DNA from: Paenibacillus agaridevorans
GTDB lineage: Bacteria > Bacillota > Bacilli > Paenibacillales > Paenibacillaceae
Assembly: GCF_003112455.1 (NCBI RefSeq)
Contig: NZ_BDQX01000281.1
Span: 191,560-229,795 of the forward strand
DNA length: 38,236 nt
Direction: 5' to 3'
Position numbers and translations under genes: made by a program. Positions 24,023 through 33,529 of this stretch are shown one piece after another; within the stretch, counting starts at the first letter, position 1, and every line of letters starts with the position of its first letter. The notes under the pieces were generated by a model. That model saw only the letters and a list, made by a program, of their open reading frames with translations, had not been told where the DNA came from and ran no database searches.

Positions 24023-24065
24023 CTTGAAGACGAGGCGCTGGCGACAGACGAAAGGAACGAGTGAG

Positions 24066-24887
24066 ATGAGCATATCTAATGCGATTCCAGGAGCATCCGC
24101 AGCGGCGACGCAGGGCGCCTCGCCGCTTGCGATAAACGGGCTAAGCGTAGCCTATCAGAAGAAGCCGGTGCTGCGGGGCGTCACCTTCGAGGTGAACGAA
24201 GGCGAGCTGATCGGCGTTATCGGACCCAACGGCGCGGGCAAATCGACCATGATCAAGGCGGCCCTGGGGCTCATTCCTGCGATCGGTGGAGAAGTGCTTG
24301 TATATGGCAAAAGCCTGAAGAGCCAGCGCAGGCTGATCGGTTACGTGCCGCAGCGCGAATCGGTCGATTGGGATTTCCCTACCAATGCCCTGGATGTCGT
24401 TTTAATGGGCACATATGGCAGGTTGGGATGGTATCGCCGCCCCGGCGCGAAGGAGAAGGCGTTCGCGCTCGATTGCCTGAGCAAGGTCGGCATGGCTGAT
24501 TTCGCCGATCGCCAGATCAGCCAGCTGTCCGGCGGTCAGCAGCAGCGTGTCTTCCTGGCCCGGGCGCTGGTGCAGGACGCCAAGCTTTACTTTATGGATG
24601 AACCGTTCGCAGGAGTCGACGCAGCGACGGAGAAGGCGATTATTACCTTGTTGCAGGAATTGAAGCGGCAAGGCAAGACGGTTATTGTGGTCCATCACGA
24701 CTTGGCGACCGTGAAACAATATTTTGACTCCGTGCTGTTGCTCAACGTGGAGCTGCAAGCATTCGGACCGACCGAAACGACATTTACGCAGGAACAGCTC
24801 CAGCACACTTACGGAGGGCGACTCTCGTTCCTCGATCCCGGATCGCTTGCCGTCTCTGGCGCAGGCGGCGGGGGTGGGCGGCCATGA
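24066..24887 (+). CDS. mntB: Manganese ABC transporter ATP-binding protein
   Basis: A 273-residue cytoplasmic ATPase that powers the importer. Walker A is GPNGAGKST (53-61), the signature LSGGQ is at 154-158, and Walker B is LYFMDEP (D178, E179) with a downstream switch His (VVHHD). ATG 24066 has GAAAGGA upstream; a longer frame to 24024 lacks a site. It carries an extra Ala/Ser-rich N-terminus and a Gly-rich C-terminus. It overlaps mntC by 4 bp (ATGA). Confidence 0.93.
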   Translation: MSISNAIPGASAAATQGASPLAINGLSVAYQKKPVLRGVTFEVNEGELIGVIGPNGAGKSTMIKAALGLIPAIGGEVLVYGKSLKSQRRLIGYVPQRESVDWDFPTNALDVVLMGTYGRLGWYRRPGAKEKAFALDCLSKVGMADFADRQISQLSGGQQQRVFLARALVQDAKLYFMDEPFAGVDAATEKAIITLLQELKRQGKTVIVVHHDLATVKQYFDSVLLLNVELQAFGPTETTFTQEQLQHTYGGRLSFLDPGSLAVSGAGGGGGRP

Positions 24888-25834
24888 GCAATTTCTTTAC
24901 GATGCTGGCCGATCCCAACATGCGTTGGATCTTCTTCGGCTGCATGCTGCTTGGATTAAGCTCTGGCGTGATCGGCAGCTTCACGTATTTGCGGAAACAA
25001 AGTCTGGTCGGCGATACGCTTGCCCATGCGGCGCTTCCAGGCATCTGCATCGCCTTCATGCTGACCGGCGTCAAGTCTATCGGCATCTTCCTGATCGGTG
25101 CAACCCTCGCCGGCATCGTGGCGACGTTTGGCATCGGCTACATTACCCGTCACTCCCGGTTGAAGCAGGATGCCGCTCTCGGTATCGTCCTTAGTTCGTT
25201 TTTCGGTCTGGGAATCGTGCTGCTGACCTTTATCCAGCATGGCGATTATGGCAATCAGGCCGGCCTCGACAAGTTTTTATTCGGCCAGGCGGCAGCCATG
25301 GTCGGCTCCGATGTCATGACGATGTCGGTTATGTCCGCCTTTCTCGTGACGATATGCGCGCTATTGTTTAAGCAATTCAAGCTTATCTCGTTCGATCCCG
25401 GCTTCGCGAAGGGACTCGGATATAACGTTGGTCTGCTGGAGCAGCTTCTAATGCTGCTGGTCGTGGTGGCGGTCGTGGCCGGCGTTCAGGCTGTAGGAGT
25501 CGTATTGATTGCCGCGCTGTTGATAACGCCAGCCGTATCCGCTCGTTACTGGACGAACCGGCTGGGCACGATGATCATTCTGTCTGGCGCTTTCGGCGCC
25601 CTGAGCGGCGCGCTTGGTACCTGGATCAGCTCCTCCGTGTCGAACCTCCCGACCGGCCCCGTCACGGTGCTGGCTGCGACAGCGGTGTTCGTCCTGTCCG
25701 TGCTGCTCGGGCCGGAGCGGGGACTTCTTGCGAAACGCATCTTACAGGCGAGAGTAAAGCGAAGTTTCCTGAAGGAGAATGAAGTTCTTCATACGGCGTC
25801 CGGGGAACGAATGAAAGGGGAGACGGCAGGATGA
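24884..25834 (+). CDS. mntC: Manganese ABC transporter permease 1
   Basis: A 316-residue membrane permease of the ABC-3 family with about eight or nine helices. Conserved features are [22 protein letters not shown] near the N-terminus (coupling region) and [19 protein letters not shown] in the second half. It overlaps mntB and mntD by ATGA. Having two different permeases in one operon matches B. subtilis mntABCD and treponemal troABCD rather than single-permease znuABC. Confidence 0.92.
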   Translation: MSNFFTMLADPNMRWIFFGCMLLGLSSGVIGSFTYLRKQSLVGDTLAHAALPGICIAFMLTGVKSIGIFLIGATLAGIVATFGIGYITRHSRLKQDAALGIVLSSFFGLGIVLLTFIQHGDYGNQAGLDKFLFGQAAAMVGSDVMTMSVMSAFLVTICALLFKQFKLISFDPGFAKGLGYNVGLLEQLLMLLVVVAVVAGVQAVGVVLIAALLITPAVSARYWTNRLGTMIILSGAFGALSGALGTWISSSVSNLPTGPVTVLAATAVFVLSVLLGPERGLLAKRILQARVKRSFLKENEVLHTASGERMKGETAG

Positions 25835-26733
25835 GCGACTTCTGGATTTTGCTAACGGGCAGCCTTGTAGCGGCGTGCTGCGGCATCGTCGGCGTATTCC
25901 TCGTACTCCGCAAGATTGCGATGATCGGCGATGCCATCAGCCATTCGGTAATGCCCGGCATCGTAATCGCGTTTCTGATCAGCGGTACGCGAGATTCGCT
26001 GGTCATGATGTTCGCGGCGCTGCTGTTCGGATTGCTGACGACGTTCCTGATCGGACTGTTCCAGCGCAGCGGCATTCAATCCGACGCTTCTATCGGCGTC
26101 GTATTCACGGCACTGTTCGCCATCGGCGTTATACTGGTGAGCTTGTTCGCCAGACAGGTGCATCTCGATCAGGATGCTATTTTGTATGGCGAAATTGCGT
26201 TCGTGCACTGGAATCTATGGGAGGTTGGCGGCGTAAGCATGGGACCGAAGGCCGTATGGCTGCTGGGAGTTACGCTGATCGTGATCGCCGCCGTTATCGG
26301 TTTGTTCTACAAGCAGTTCAAGCTGTGCGCATTCGATCCGGCGCTGGCCGCGGCCATCGGCATTCCGGTTGCTCTGTTCCACTACATGCTGATGGGGCTC
26401 GTCTCCATGGCAACGGTAAGCTCCTTCGAGAGCGTCGGCGCCATCCTCGTCGTGGGCATGCTCATCATCCCGGCTTCCACCGCGTACCTGCTGACGGATC
26501 GATTGGGCATGATGATCTCGCTTAGCATAGCGGTTGGCGTTGCCAGCACGTTCGCGGGTTATGGCGCATCCATTATTCTGGACGCCTCCATTGCGGGTTG
26601 CATCGTATGCGCGGCTGGACTATTATTTGTGGCGGCTTTCCTGTTGTCTCCATCTCACGGCTTGATCAGCCGAAGACTTCGACAGCGCAAGCTGGCGGCC
26701 GAGACGACGGCCAACGGGGCGAGAGCGGTCTAA
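25831..26733 (+). CDS. mntD: Manganese ABC transporter permease 2
   Basis: A 300-residue ABC-3 permease homologous to the preceding one (LRKIAMIGDAISHSVMPG and VGAILVVGMLIIPASTAYLL match its motifs). Together they should form the heterodimeric channel. It is the last gene of the operon, with its start overlapping the mntC stop, and a strong terminator follows. Confidence 0.92.
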   Translation: MSDFWILLTGSLVAACCGIVGVFLVLRKIAMIGDAISHSVMPGIVIAFLISGTRDSLVMMFAALLFGLLTTFLIGLFQRSGIQSDASIGVVFTALFAIGVILVSLFARQVHLDQDAILYGEIAFVHWNLWEVGGVSMGPKAVWLLGVTLIVIAAVIGLFYKQFKLCAFDPALAAAIGIPVALFHYMLMGLVSMATVSSFESVGAILVVGMLIIPASTAYLLTDRLGMMISLSIAVGVASTFAGYGASIILDASIAGCIVCAAGLLFVAAFLLSPSHGLISRRLRQRKLAAETTANGARAV

Positions 26734-26756
26734 ATACGAGACCGATCATAATTTGG

Positions 26757-26806
26757 AGAGATGTTTCATCCTTGTTTTTGAGCAAGGGCGGAACATCTCT
26801 TTTTAT
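26757..26806 (+). terminator. Rho-independent terminator of mntABCD
   Basis: AGAGATGTT (26757-26765) pairs with AACATCTCT (26792-26800), with an inner CTTG/CAAG stem, followed by TTTTAT. Confidence 0.88.
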
Positions 26807-26877
26807 CTTCCCCAGCATTTGGTTTCTCCCCGATTTGTGATAAAATAGGCAGGTGTGCGAATGAAGGAGTTGACATC

Positions 26878-27636
26878 ATGACGAATTATAAATTGCTTGC
26901 GCTGGACATGGACGGAACGCTGCTTAATGAGCTTTCCGAGATTAGCGCAGAGAACGCGAAATGGATTGGCAAGGCGCTTGATGCCGGCGTCACCGTCAGC
27001 TTTTCGACGGGTCGGGGCTTCGAGAGCGCGCTGCCTTTTGCCGAGCAGCTAGGCCTGACTACGCCGATGATAACGGTCAACGGAGGCGAGGTGTGGTCGC
27101 GTCCGCATGTGCTGCATAAACGCACGGAGCTAAGCTCCATCTACGTGCAGCGGCTGCATGAGCTGGCGCTTCAGTATCCTGAGGTATGGTACTGGGCGTA
27201 TACGACCCAGCGGATCTACAACAAGGAGCGCTGGTTCGGGCAAGACGAAAAGTACGAGGATTTCCACTGGCTCAAGTTTGGCTATTACACCGAGGACGAC
27301 CGGGCAAGGGAAGCCATATTGGCAGAAACGAGCACATGGGGAGCTTTCGAGATTACCAACTCTTCACCCCATAATATCGAGCTTAATCCACTGGGCGTAT
27401 CCAAGGCCAGCGCCCTGCGAGAATTATGCGCTCTGCTCGGCATCGAGATGAGCCAGGTTATCGCTGCGGGAGACAGTCTAAACGATATCGCGGCCATTCG
27501 CGAAGCCGGATTAGGCGTGGCGATGGGCAACGCACAGCAGGTCGTAAAGGAGGCGGCGGATGCCGTTACGCTGACTAACGATGAGAACGGAGTCGCCGAA
27601 ATAATCAAGAAGTACATATTCGGAGGCGAATCGTAA
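26878..27636 (+). CDS. Cof-type HAD-superfamily phosphatase
   Basis: A 252-residue cytosolic hydrolase, likely a sugar-phosphate or nucleotide phosphatase. Motif I is DMDGT (D10, D12), motif II is STGR, and motif IV is GDSLNDIAAI near residue 198, with the Cof-type C2 cap between. ATG 26878 follows AGGAG. Its stop overlaps the next start (TAATG), so it is translationally coupled to the DUF456 gene. Confidence 0.9.
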   Translation: MTNYKLLALDMDGTLLNELSEISAENAKWIGKALDAGVTVSFSTGRGFESALPFAEQLGLTTPMITVNGGEVWSRPHVLHKRTELSSIYVQRLHELALQYPEVWYWAYTTQRIYNKERWFGQDEKYEDFHWLKFGYYTEDDRAREAILAETSTWGAFEITNSSPHNIELNPLGVSKASALRELCALLGIEMSQVIAAGDSLNDIAAIREAGLGVAMGNAQQVVKEAADAVTLTNDENGVAEIIKKYIFGGES

Positions 27637-28118
27637 TGGATATTCTAGGCTGGTCGCTAATCGTTCTGCTCTTTGTCGTTGGCATGGCGGGGGCAATCTA
27701 CCCCGTGCTTCCGGGAGTCCTTGCGATCTATGCGGCTTTCTTCGTCTACGGCTGGTTCTTCTCGTTCGGGGACTTCGATTGGATCTTCTGGACGATCCAG
27801 ACGCTGATTGTCGTGGTCTTGTTCGTTGCGGATTACGCGGTCTCGGCATGGGGAGTCAAACGGTTTGGAGGGACGAGGGCGTCCGTCATCGGCAGTACGA
27901 TCGGTATTATCGCAGGTCCGTTCGTCATCCCGGCGTTCGGACTTATCATCGGGCCGTTCGCGGGAGCGGTCATCGGCGAGCTGATCGCGGGCAAAAACGT
28001 CGAACAGTCGCTCAAAGCAGGCTGGGGAGCGCTTGTAGGTTTATTTACAAGCGTCGTAGTGAAGGTCATCCTGCAAGCCGTTATGATCATCCTGTTCATC
28101 CTTTGGCTAGTATTCTAA
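27636..28118 (+). CDS. DUF456 membrane protein (YqgC-like)
   Basis: A 160-residue membrane protein with about four or five helices and the Gly/Pro-rich DUF456 pattern (AGAIYPVLPGVLAI, GSTIGIIAGPF, GPFAGAVIGELIAG). The function of the family is unknown; the Gly-zipper-like repeats suggest tight helix packing. ATG 27636 overlaps the HAD gene by one base, with GGAGG 9 bases upstream. Confidence 0.87.
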   Translation: MDILGWSLIVLLFVVGMAGAIYPVLPGVLAIYAAFFVYGWFFSFGDFDWIFWTIQTLIVVVLFVADYAVSAWGVKRFGGTRASVIGSTIGIIAGPFVIPAFGLIIGPFAGAVIGELIAGKNVEQSLKAGWGALVGLFTSVVVKVILQAVMIILFILWLVF

Positions 28119-28155
28119 AAGGTAGTTCACCCCCACAGAGAAGGCGGTTAGAGAC

Positions 28156-28893
28156 ATGGTTAAAGTTACGGTATGGAATGAATTCCTGCACGAGAAGATT
28201 CATGATGAAGTGAAGACGGTGTACCCGGACGGCATTCATGAGGCACTGGCGAAGGGGCTTGCTGCGGCGGACATCGAGCTCGCGACTGCGACGCTGGAAG
28301 AGCCGGAGCATGGCCTGACGGAAGAACGTCTGAACAATACGGACGTGTTGATCTGGTGGGGCCATATGGGCCACGACAAGGTCGAAGACGCTATCGTCGA
28401 CCGCGTTCAGCAGCGCGTACTGGAAGGCATGGGGCTGATCGTTCTTCATTCGGGACACTTCTCCAAAATATTCAAGAAGCTGATGGGTACCGGCTGCGAT
28501 CTGAAGTGGCGTGAAGCGAACGAGAAGGAACGGATCTGGGTCGTAAATCCGGCGCATCCCATCGCCGCAGGTTTGCCGGAGTACATAACGCTGGACCATG
28601 AAGAGATGTACGGCGAGCACTTCGATATTCCCGCTCCGGACGAGTTGATCTTCGTAAGCTGGTTCGAGGGCGGCGAGGTATTCCGGAGCGGATGCACGTT
28701 CAGCAGGGGTCAAGGCAAAATTTTTTACTTCCGCCCTGGTCACGAGACATTCCCGACCTATTACAATCCGCAAATTCTGCAAGTCATACAGAATGGCATC
28801 CGTTGGGCGGCTCCATCGCGCGCTGCCGCGCCAGTACGAGGCAATCATCAGCCGCTAGAACCAATCGGCGGCAAGATGCCTAACCAGGGTTAA
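28156..28893 (+). CDS. ThuA-like protein
   Basis: A 245-residue protein of the ThuA-like (class I glutamine amidotransferase-like) family. Typical blocks are [32 protein letters not shown] and [17 protein letters not shown]. Members occur in trehalose and other sugar catabolism clusters. No catalytic Cys of true amidotransferases is visible. A C-terminal tail of about 30 residues is low-complexity. It may form a unit with its neighbours but no sugar transport genes are nearby. Confidence 0.87.
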   Translation: MVKVTVWNEFLHEKIHDEVKTVYPDGIHEALAKGLAAADIELATATLEEPEHGLTEERLNNTDVLIWWGHMGHDKVEDAIVDRVQQRVLEGMGLIVLHSGHFSKIFKKLMGTGCDLKWREANEKERIWVVNPAHPIAAGLPEYITLDHEEMYGEHFDIPAPDELIFVSWFEGGEVFRSGCTFSRGQGKIFYFRPGHETFPTYYNPQILQVIQNGIRWAAPSRAAAPVRGNHQPLEPIGGKMPNQG

Positions 28894-28912
28894 GGAGAAT
28901 GGAACGAAAAGC

Positions 28913-30586
28913 ATGGTAAAAAAAGACACATTAATCAAAGGCACGATTATCCTTGCGGCTGCTGCGCTGACAGCTCGATTCCTGGGGCTGTTCCAGAAAA
29001 TACCTTTGGCCTACATGTTAGACCACAAAGGCATGGTTGCCTTCAATGCCGCCAATTCCATCTACCTCGTGCTCCTGCTTGTTGCTACTGCAGGCTTCCC
29101 GAGCGCCATCAGCAAAATGGTATCGGAGCGATATGCGCTCGGCAAGGAAGGCGAGGCCAGAAGAATCTATCATGCCGCGCTTGTGTTCGGAGCCGTATCC
29201 GGGCTTATTCTTGCCGTGGCGCTGTTTGCGCTTGCCCCCGTTTTCGCGGTGGTCTCGAAAGAAGAATACACTATGCTTTCCGTACGCGCTATCGCTCCCG
29301 CATTGTTAGTGTTTCCCGTTATCGCGATGATGAGGGGCTACTTCCAAGGCAGGCAATTCATGACGGCAGGCGGGACTTCGCAGATCGTGGAACAATTGCT
29401 TCGCGTCGGTCTCGGCATCGGTCTCGGACTCATCGTATTGGCGCTCGACTGGGGCGACAATTGGGTGGCCGCTACGGTTACGTTCGGCAGCGTGTTCGGA
29501 GCAATCGGCGCCTTTGCGGTTATGTTGCGATTCGCCCGGAAGCTGAAGGTGCAAGATGCATCGACGACGCCTCGATTCAATGGCGAGGCAGCCGCTGCGC
29601 TCATGCGCTTCAGAAGTGTTTCGAGCGTATCCTCCGATCTTCGCTTCCGATCAATATACGCTGAAATTTTCAAGATGTCTTTGCCCGCCTTGGTAACTTC
29701 CACAGCGATCAATCTGATTTTTGCATTCGACCAGACGTTATTCCTTAGACTGACGGGGGAGTTCTATTCGGCCGAGGCAGGAATCGAAGCGTTAGCCGAC
29801 TTCGGAGCCAAGGCAATATCGCTTGCGGGCATTCCGCCTATCTTGGCAATCGCACTCGGTTCTTCGCTTATTCCCGTCATTGCCGCTGCCTACAAGCTTA
29901 AAAATATGGGCGAAGTGCAGCGGCAGGCATCCGTCGTTATGCGGGTTGTATGTTTCACGGGCGTACCGCTCGCGCTTTTGTTCACGGTAGCGGCATACTC
30001 CATCATCGGTGTGCTCTTTCCGCTGCCGGAAGACGGATCCGGTCCTACGGGCAGCGGCGCGGTAGCCGCGCTTGCGGCAGGAACAATTCTGCAGATTACG
30101 ATGATGACAACGAACTCCATTCTTTACGGGATGGGCAAGCAACGAATCTCCATGCGGCATACGCTGATCGGATTAGTATTGAAGGTAGTCGTCAGCGTTG
30201 CACTCGCGCCGTTCCTCGGCGTATATGGTCTCATCATCGGCTCTACGGTCTGCTTCGTCGTGACGACGATGATGAATCTGCGCTTTATTAACGGAATAGT
30301 CAAGTTGAAAGTACTCGGCAAACGCTGGATGCCGTACCTCGTCTCCATCGCTGTCGCCGCGCTTGGCGGGTGGGGAGCGGAGACGGGAATGCTGTCATTA
30401 ACCGACAGCTGGATTCCGAAGCTGTCCTACTTCTTCGCAGCCGCTGCCGCTTCCATTGCCGTGGTGGCGTTGTATGGCGCGATGCTGGTCCTTCTTAAGG
30501 TTGTGACAGCGGAAGATGCTGCTTCGTTGCCGGCTCGACTGCGTAAACCGTTCCTGAAAGTACTTCGAATCGTTTCTCGCGCTTAA
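28913..30586 (+). CDS. MurJ/SpoVB-like lipid flippase (YtgP type)
   Basis: A 557-residue polytopic protein with about 14 helices, of the MOP/MVF exporter superfamily. TARFLGLFQKIPLAYMLDHKG at the N-terminus and QGRQFMTAGGTSQIVEQL are typical of the SpoVB/YtgP group. It may flip lipid II or a related precursor for wall or spore cortex synthesis. ATG 28913 lies 15 bases after AAGGAG, longer than usual. An ATG at 28899 opens only a five-codon frame, so the start is slightly uncertain. Confidence 0.87.
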   Translation: MVKKDTLIKGTIILAAAALTARFLGLFQKIPLAYMLDHKGMVAFNAANSIYLVLLLVATAGFPSAISKMVSERYALGKEGEARRIYHAALVFGAVSGLILAVALFALAPVFAVVSKEEYTMLSVRAIAPALLVFPVIAMMRGYFQGRQFMTAGGTSQIVEQLLRVGLGIGLGLIVLALDWGDNWVAATVTFGSVFGAIGAFAVMLRFARKLKVQDASTTPRFNGEAAAALMRFRSVSSVSSDLRFRSIYAEIFKMSLPALVTSTAINLIFAFDQTLFLRLTGEFYSAEAGIEALADFGAKAISLAGIPPILAIALGSSLIPVIAAAYKLKNMGEVQRQASVVMRVVCFTGVPLALLFTVAAYSIIGVLFPLPEDGSGPTGSGAVAALAAGTILQITMMTTNSILYGMGKQRISMRHTLIGLVLKVVVSVALAPFLGVYGLIIGSTVCFVVTTMMNLRFINGIVKLKVLGKRWMPYLVSIAVAALGGWGAETGMLSLTDSWIPKLSYFFAAAAASIAVVALYGAMLVLLKVVTAEDAASLPARLRKPFLKVLRIVSRA

Positions 30587-31170
30587 TCAGGAAAGTATAT
30601 TTTGGCGATTTTCCCTTTCCAATCATTTACAAGCATTTACCAACTCTAGTACAATAGTATTAATTTTCTTGATGCTTGTCCGATTTTTAACCTCGAATAA
30701 ACCTATCAGACAGGAGATTCACAATCGAAGAATAGCGCCATTTATGAGGCTGTCGATTCATTGTGGACGGCGCAGTTAAGCAAAGGTTGATCGTAACGCT
30801 CGTAACGGACACCACAGTCGCTATTTCGCAAAAATGAGCCCTGTTCAAATTGTAACGGACACAGACGACCTTACTTACGTCAAAACCGCATAGAATGGGC
30901 GGAAATGCACCAAATAGCGTCATCTGAGTCCGTTCGATTTTCAATACCGCGAAAATGCTGCAAATAGAGGCTCAGAGGTCCGTTAGCGAAAGCAGAACGT
31001 TTCAGCTCCGTTACTCACAATGAATCGACAGCCTCTTTATGTCCGTTAGGCAGTGAGAGACTGGACGTTATTGGGTTTTTGGATCACTTTCGGGTGATTT
31101 TGTTCTTGAATAATCATGGGAGAATAAGAGTTTTATAGGGATGCCATTATGGGTTAAGGGGAGAAGCGGG
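30587..31170. other. Gene-free region with dispersed repeats
   Basis: No supported gene. It holds repeat copy B (30750-30923), three AATAG...GTCCG motifs (about 30731, 30913-30932, 30963-30982), and a second direct-orientation CACAATGAATCGACAG phrase near 31016-31049. A small hairpin, ATCAC-tttcgg-GTGAT followed by TTTGTT, lies about 31083-31105. The 85-codon minus-strand frame here is the repeat, not a gene. Confidence 0.6.
30750..30923. repeat. Dispersed repeat, copy B (inverted match to 13842-14009)
   Basis: The reverse complement matches copy A from ATGACGCTATTTGGTGCA to AATGAATCGACAG with only scattered differences and one short insertion. It lies in the gene-free region between the flippase and lipoprotein genes. 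Confidence 0.8.
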
Positions 31171-32763
31171 ATGAAGAACAAGCTGCTTAAGAGGGCGGCC
31201 GTTGCCGCTCTTGCTCTGGCTGTCATGATCGTGACGGGCTGCCAGGCGATCGCGGGGCTGGATTTGAATGCGGTGCTGAAAAATGCGGTTAAGGTGACTT
31301 CCGGCGAAAGCAAATCGTCGTTGGAGCTTCAGCTCAGGCTGAATGAAGAAGCGCTTGCGGAATACGACGAGGACGAAGCGGACTTATATCGTTTATTATC
31401 TCATGTGAAGCTGACAATTGACCACGCCGCTGTTGAGGATGAATCCAATATGTCGGTAGAAGGTAAAGTAACTTTAAGCGATTTGAACATTCCATTTAAG
31501 CTGCGCCTGTCGGAGACGGCAATGGTGCTGGAGCTCGAGGGCGTGACAACGCCAATCGTATTCGATCTGACTGACGAAGCAATCGGTTCGATGTTTGACA
31601 TCGAAACTGATTCGGGTAATGGGATCTCCGCGGAGCAAGAGGGAACGTTGACTGAGGTCGGTCGTCAGATCATGGATTTTGTTAGCGGGTATGCTATCGA
31701 TAACTTGCCGAATCCAAGCAACCTGACCGCGGCGCCAGTTGTAGAGACGGTTGGCGGCAGCCCTGTCTCTATGATGAAGCTGCAATTCACGATGGACGGA
31801 CCGAGCATCTGGGAATGGGCCAAAACCTACGTGAATGCGTTGATCGATGATCGCGAAGGTCTGACTAACGCTGTCAGCAGCATTCTGAAGCTGCTTGAGG
31901 AGAATCCGGTCTTCTGGGAAGCTCTGGGGGAAATTAATCCGTTCGAAGGCGATGTTCTGGATGCGCCAACCTCCGACGAGATGGCGGAGGAAGCGGTCGA
32001 AGAGATCATCACGCTGCTGGAATCCGCCCGGGAAGAGATGGAATGGACGGAGTCCGAGGACGAGGAGTTCCTGAACGAATTATTAAACGAGTCGCTCGTA
32101 TTGAAAGCCGATGTGTATGTAGATGCAAAGCTCGACATTCGCAAGCAGGCGTGGGAATTAAACTACGAGCTGGGCGAAGCGTTAAATGATGAATATTACG
32201 AATCCGTTGTAACGGGCTTTACAGTCAAGTCATCGTCCGAACAATGGAATGTGAACGGAACCGTAACGGCAGCTGACCCTGTTGTGACGGACGATTCACT
32301 GTCCATTCTGGATATGGAGCTGATGGAAGGTTATGAAGCTTTGCAATACGTAGATGAGGATTCTGACCTGTATGAGCTGCTCAAGAACAGATTGCATATT
32401 ACACGTCAAACCTATCATGCATTCGCCGATGATTACTACAACCCGCCGATTATTATGCCAGGTTACGTCACGGTTGTGGCGGTCCGAGATGTAGCGGAAG
32501 CCTTTGGAGCAACGGTCTCCTACAATTCGCTCACTCGCCAGGTATCCGTATACGACGAGCTGACAGATACCCGCATCATTATGCAGATTGGCAGCGATAA
32601 GGTGAAGGTAAACGGCGTGGACGAAGTATGGCCTTACCCCGTCATGACGATCGACAGCGTTACGTATGTGCCGGCCCGCAAGCTTGCGGAGGCTCTTGGC
32701 GCGGATATCGAGTGGAATACGGTGTATGAAGATTGGAAGGAATTAACGATTACACGCGAGTAG
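31171..32763 (+). CDS. Lipoprotein with C-terminal copper amine oxidase-like (stalk) domain
   Basis: A 530-residue surface lipoprotein (lipobox IVTGC, C24). The middle (about 30-420) is an acidic, unrecognised region. The C-terminal 105 residues (about 425-530) form two copper amine oxidase N-terminal-like repeats (VRDVAEAFGATVSYN...VYDELTDT and PARKLAEALGADIEWN), a surface domain common in Paenibacillus. ATG 31171 follows GGGGAG; an ATG at 31141 has no site. No enzymatic domain is present, and the role is unknown. Confidence 0.85.
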   Translation: MKNKLLKRAAVAALALAVMIVTGCQAIAGLDLNAVLKNAVKVTSGESKSSLELQLRLNEEALAEYDEDEADLYRLLSHVKLTIDHAAVEDESNMSVEGKVTLSDLNIPFKLRLSETAMVLELEGVTTPIVFDLTDEAIGSMFDIETDSGNGISAEQEGTLTEVGRQIMDFVSGYAIDNLPNPSNLTAAPVVETVGGSPVSMMKLQFTMDGPSIWEWAKTYVNALIDDREGLTNAVSSILKLLEENPVFWEALGEINPFEGDVLDAPTSDEMAEEAVEEIITLLESAREEMEWTESEDEEFLNELLNESLVLKADVYVDAKLDIRKQAWELNYELGEALNDEYYESVVTGFTVKSSSEQWNVNGTVTAADPVVTDDSLSILDMELMEGYEALQYVDEDSDLYELLKNRLHITRQTYHAFADDYYNPPIIMPGYVTVVAVRDVAEAFGATVSYNSLTRQVSVYDELTDTRIIMQIGSDKVKVNGVDEVWPYPVMTIDSVTYVPARKLAEALGADIEWNTVYEDWKELTITRE

Positions 32764-32775
32764 GGAGGAAACGAC

Positions 32776-33123
32776 ATGCAGAAACTAACGACGGACTCCG
32801 AATTCCGCGAAGCCGTCTCGGGCAAGGAGCTGACCATTGCCGTATTCAAGACGACGTGGTGCAAGGATTGCCATTTCATCGATCCTTTTATGCCGGAGCT
32901 GATTGCTTTTTATGAAGGCCGCGCGCGGTTCGTGGAGATTGACCGCGATGATCTGCCCGATCTGTGCTCGGAGCTGAATATACTCGGCATCCCCAGCTTC
33001 ATCGCCTTTCATTCGGGACAAGAGCTGATCCGGTTCGTCAGCAAGCTTCGCAAGTCCCGCGACGAAATACAGCAGTTCGTGGACAGGGCCATTGAGGTCA
33101 GCGCGGCGGTAAATCGCGATTAA
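32776..33123 (+). CDS. Thioredoxin-family protein
   Basis: A 115-residue cytosolic thioredoxin fold with the active site W28-C29-K-D-C32 and the cis-Pro at P73 (GIPSF). The KD between the cysteines differs from GP of classic thioredoxin, so its redox potential and partners may differ. ATG 32776 follows GGAGG, 12 bp after the lipoprotein stop, which suggests a shared operon. Confidence 0.88.
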   Translation: MQKLTTDSEFREAVSGKELTIAVFKTTWCKDCHFIDPFMPELIAFYEGRARFVEIDRDDLPDLCSELNILGIPSFIAFHSGQELIRFVSKLRKSRDEIQQFVDRAIEVSAAVNRD

Positions 33124-33142
33124 CGATATGTGAAACGCGCGT

Positions 33143-33203
33143 CAAGGAAGTCCGTTCGGAACTTGCCATGAGCTTCATGGTTATCCGATGCGGACTTTCC
33201 TTG
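33143..33203. repeat. Large hairpin with ends like the 4600 element
   Basis: CAAGGAAGTCCG (33143-33154) pairs with CGGACTTTCCTTG (33191-33203) with one bulge. An inner perfect hairpin, CCATGA-gct-TCATGG (33166-33180), lies between. The ends resemble the TIR core CAAAAAGTCCG. It may terminate the thioredoxin gene or be a small relative of the element. No T-run follows. Confidence 0.45.
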
Positions 33204-33334
33204 CGAATAGCGTGATATGTCGCGCCAAGCACAGCAGCTTAGTGATATCTTCAAGCTTGTGTCAATCCCGTGACTGTCCTTGCTGGAAGCGGCAAGTTCA
33301 CATTTTCAACATGGCTTTTGCCCGTGCCAATGGC

Positions 33335-33340
33335 TATAAT
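33335..33340 (+). promoter_or_regulatory. Putative -10 element upstream of ctaA
   Basis: A perfect TATAAT lies 190 bp before ctaA, with a poor -35 (GGCTTT). If it is used, the repeat element at 33363-33493 would be part of the ctaA leader RNA. Confidence 0.3.
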
Positions 33341-33362
33341 TGAACTGATCTATACGGAGTAA

Positions 33363-33493
33363 GTTCAAACTTCTTAACTGAGTATCGGAGCGTAGCAGAG
33401 CTACGTGAGAAACGGAAGGTTCGGCTGAATTCAATGTTCGATGTCGAGTAATCTTCGGGGAATACTTCGTAATGGGAAGCGGACTTTTTAAAC
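33363..33493. repeat. Diverged copy of the inverted-repeat element (copy 3), with flanking direct repeats
   Basis: The element starts GTTCAAAC and ends GGACTTTTTAAAC, and shares the core CGGAGCGTAG, CTACGTGAG, CGGCTGAATTCAA, TTCGATGTCGA and ACTTCGTAAT with 4600-4766. It lacks about 35 bp of the left half. The CGTAG/CTACG stem is kept although its loop differs. An 11-bp direct repeat ATCTATACGGA flanks it (33348-33358 and 33497-33507), a possible target duplication. Confidence 0.75.
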
Positions 33494-33529
33494 TACATCT
33501 ATACGGACTTTTATGGAAACAGGTGATGA

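Noticed and set aside
22895..24073. 392-codon minus-strand ORF
   Set aside because: It is antisense to mntA; the sequence is Cys/His/Arg-scattered and lacks a start site or domain.
30687..30944. 85-codon minus-strand ORF similar to a frame at 13842-14027
   Set aside because: The similarity is explained by the dispersed DNA repeat; differences include insertions that break the match, and neither copy has a ribosome binding site.
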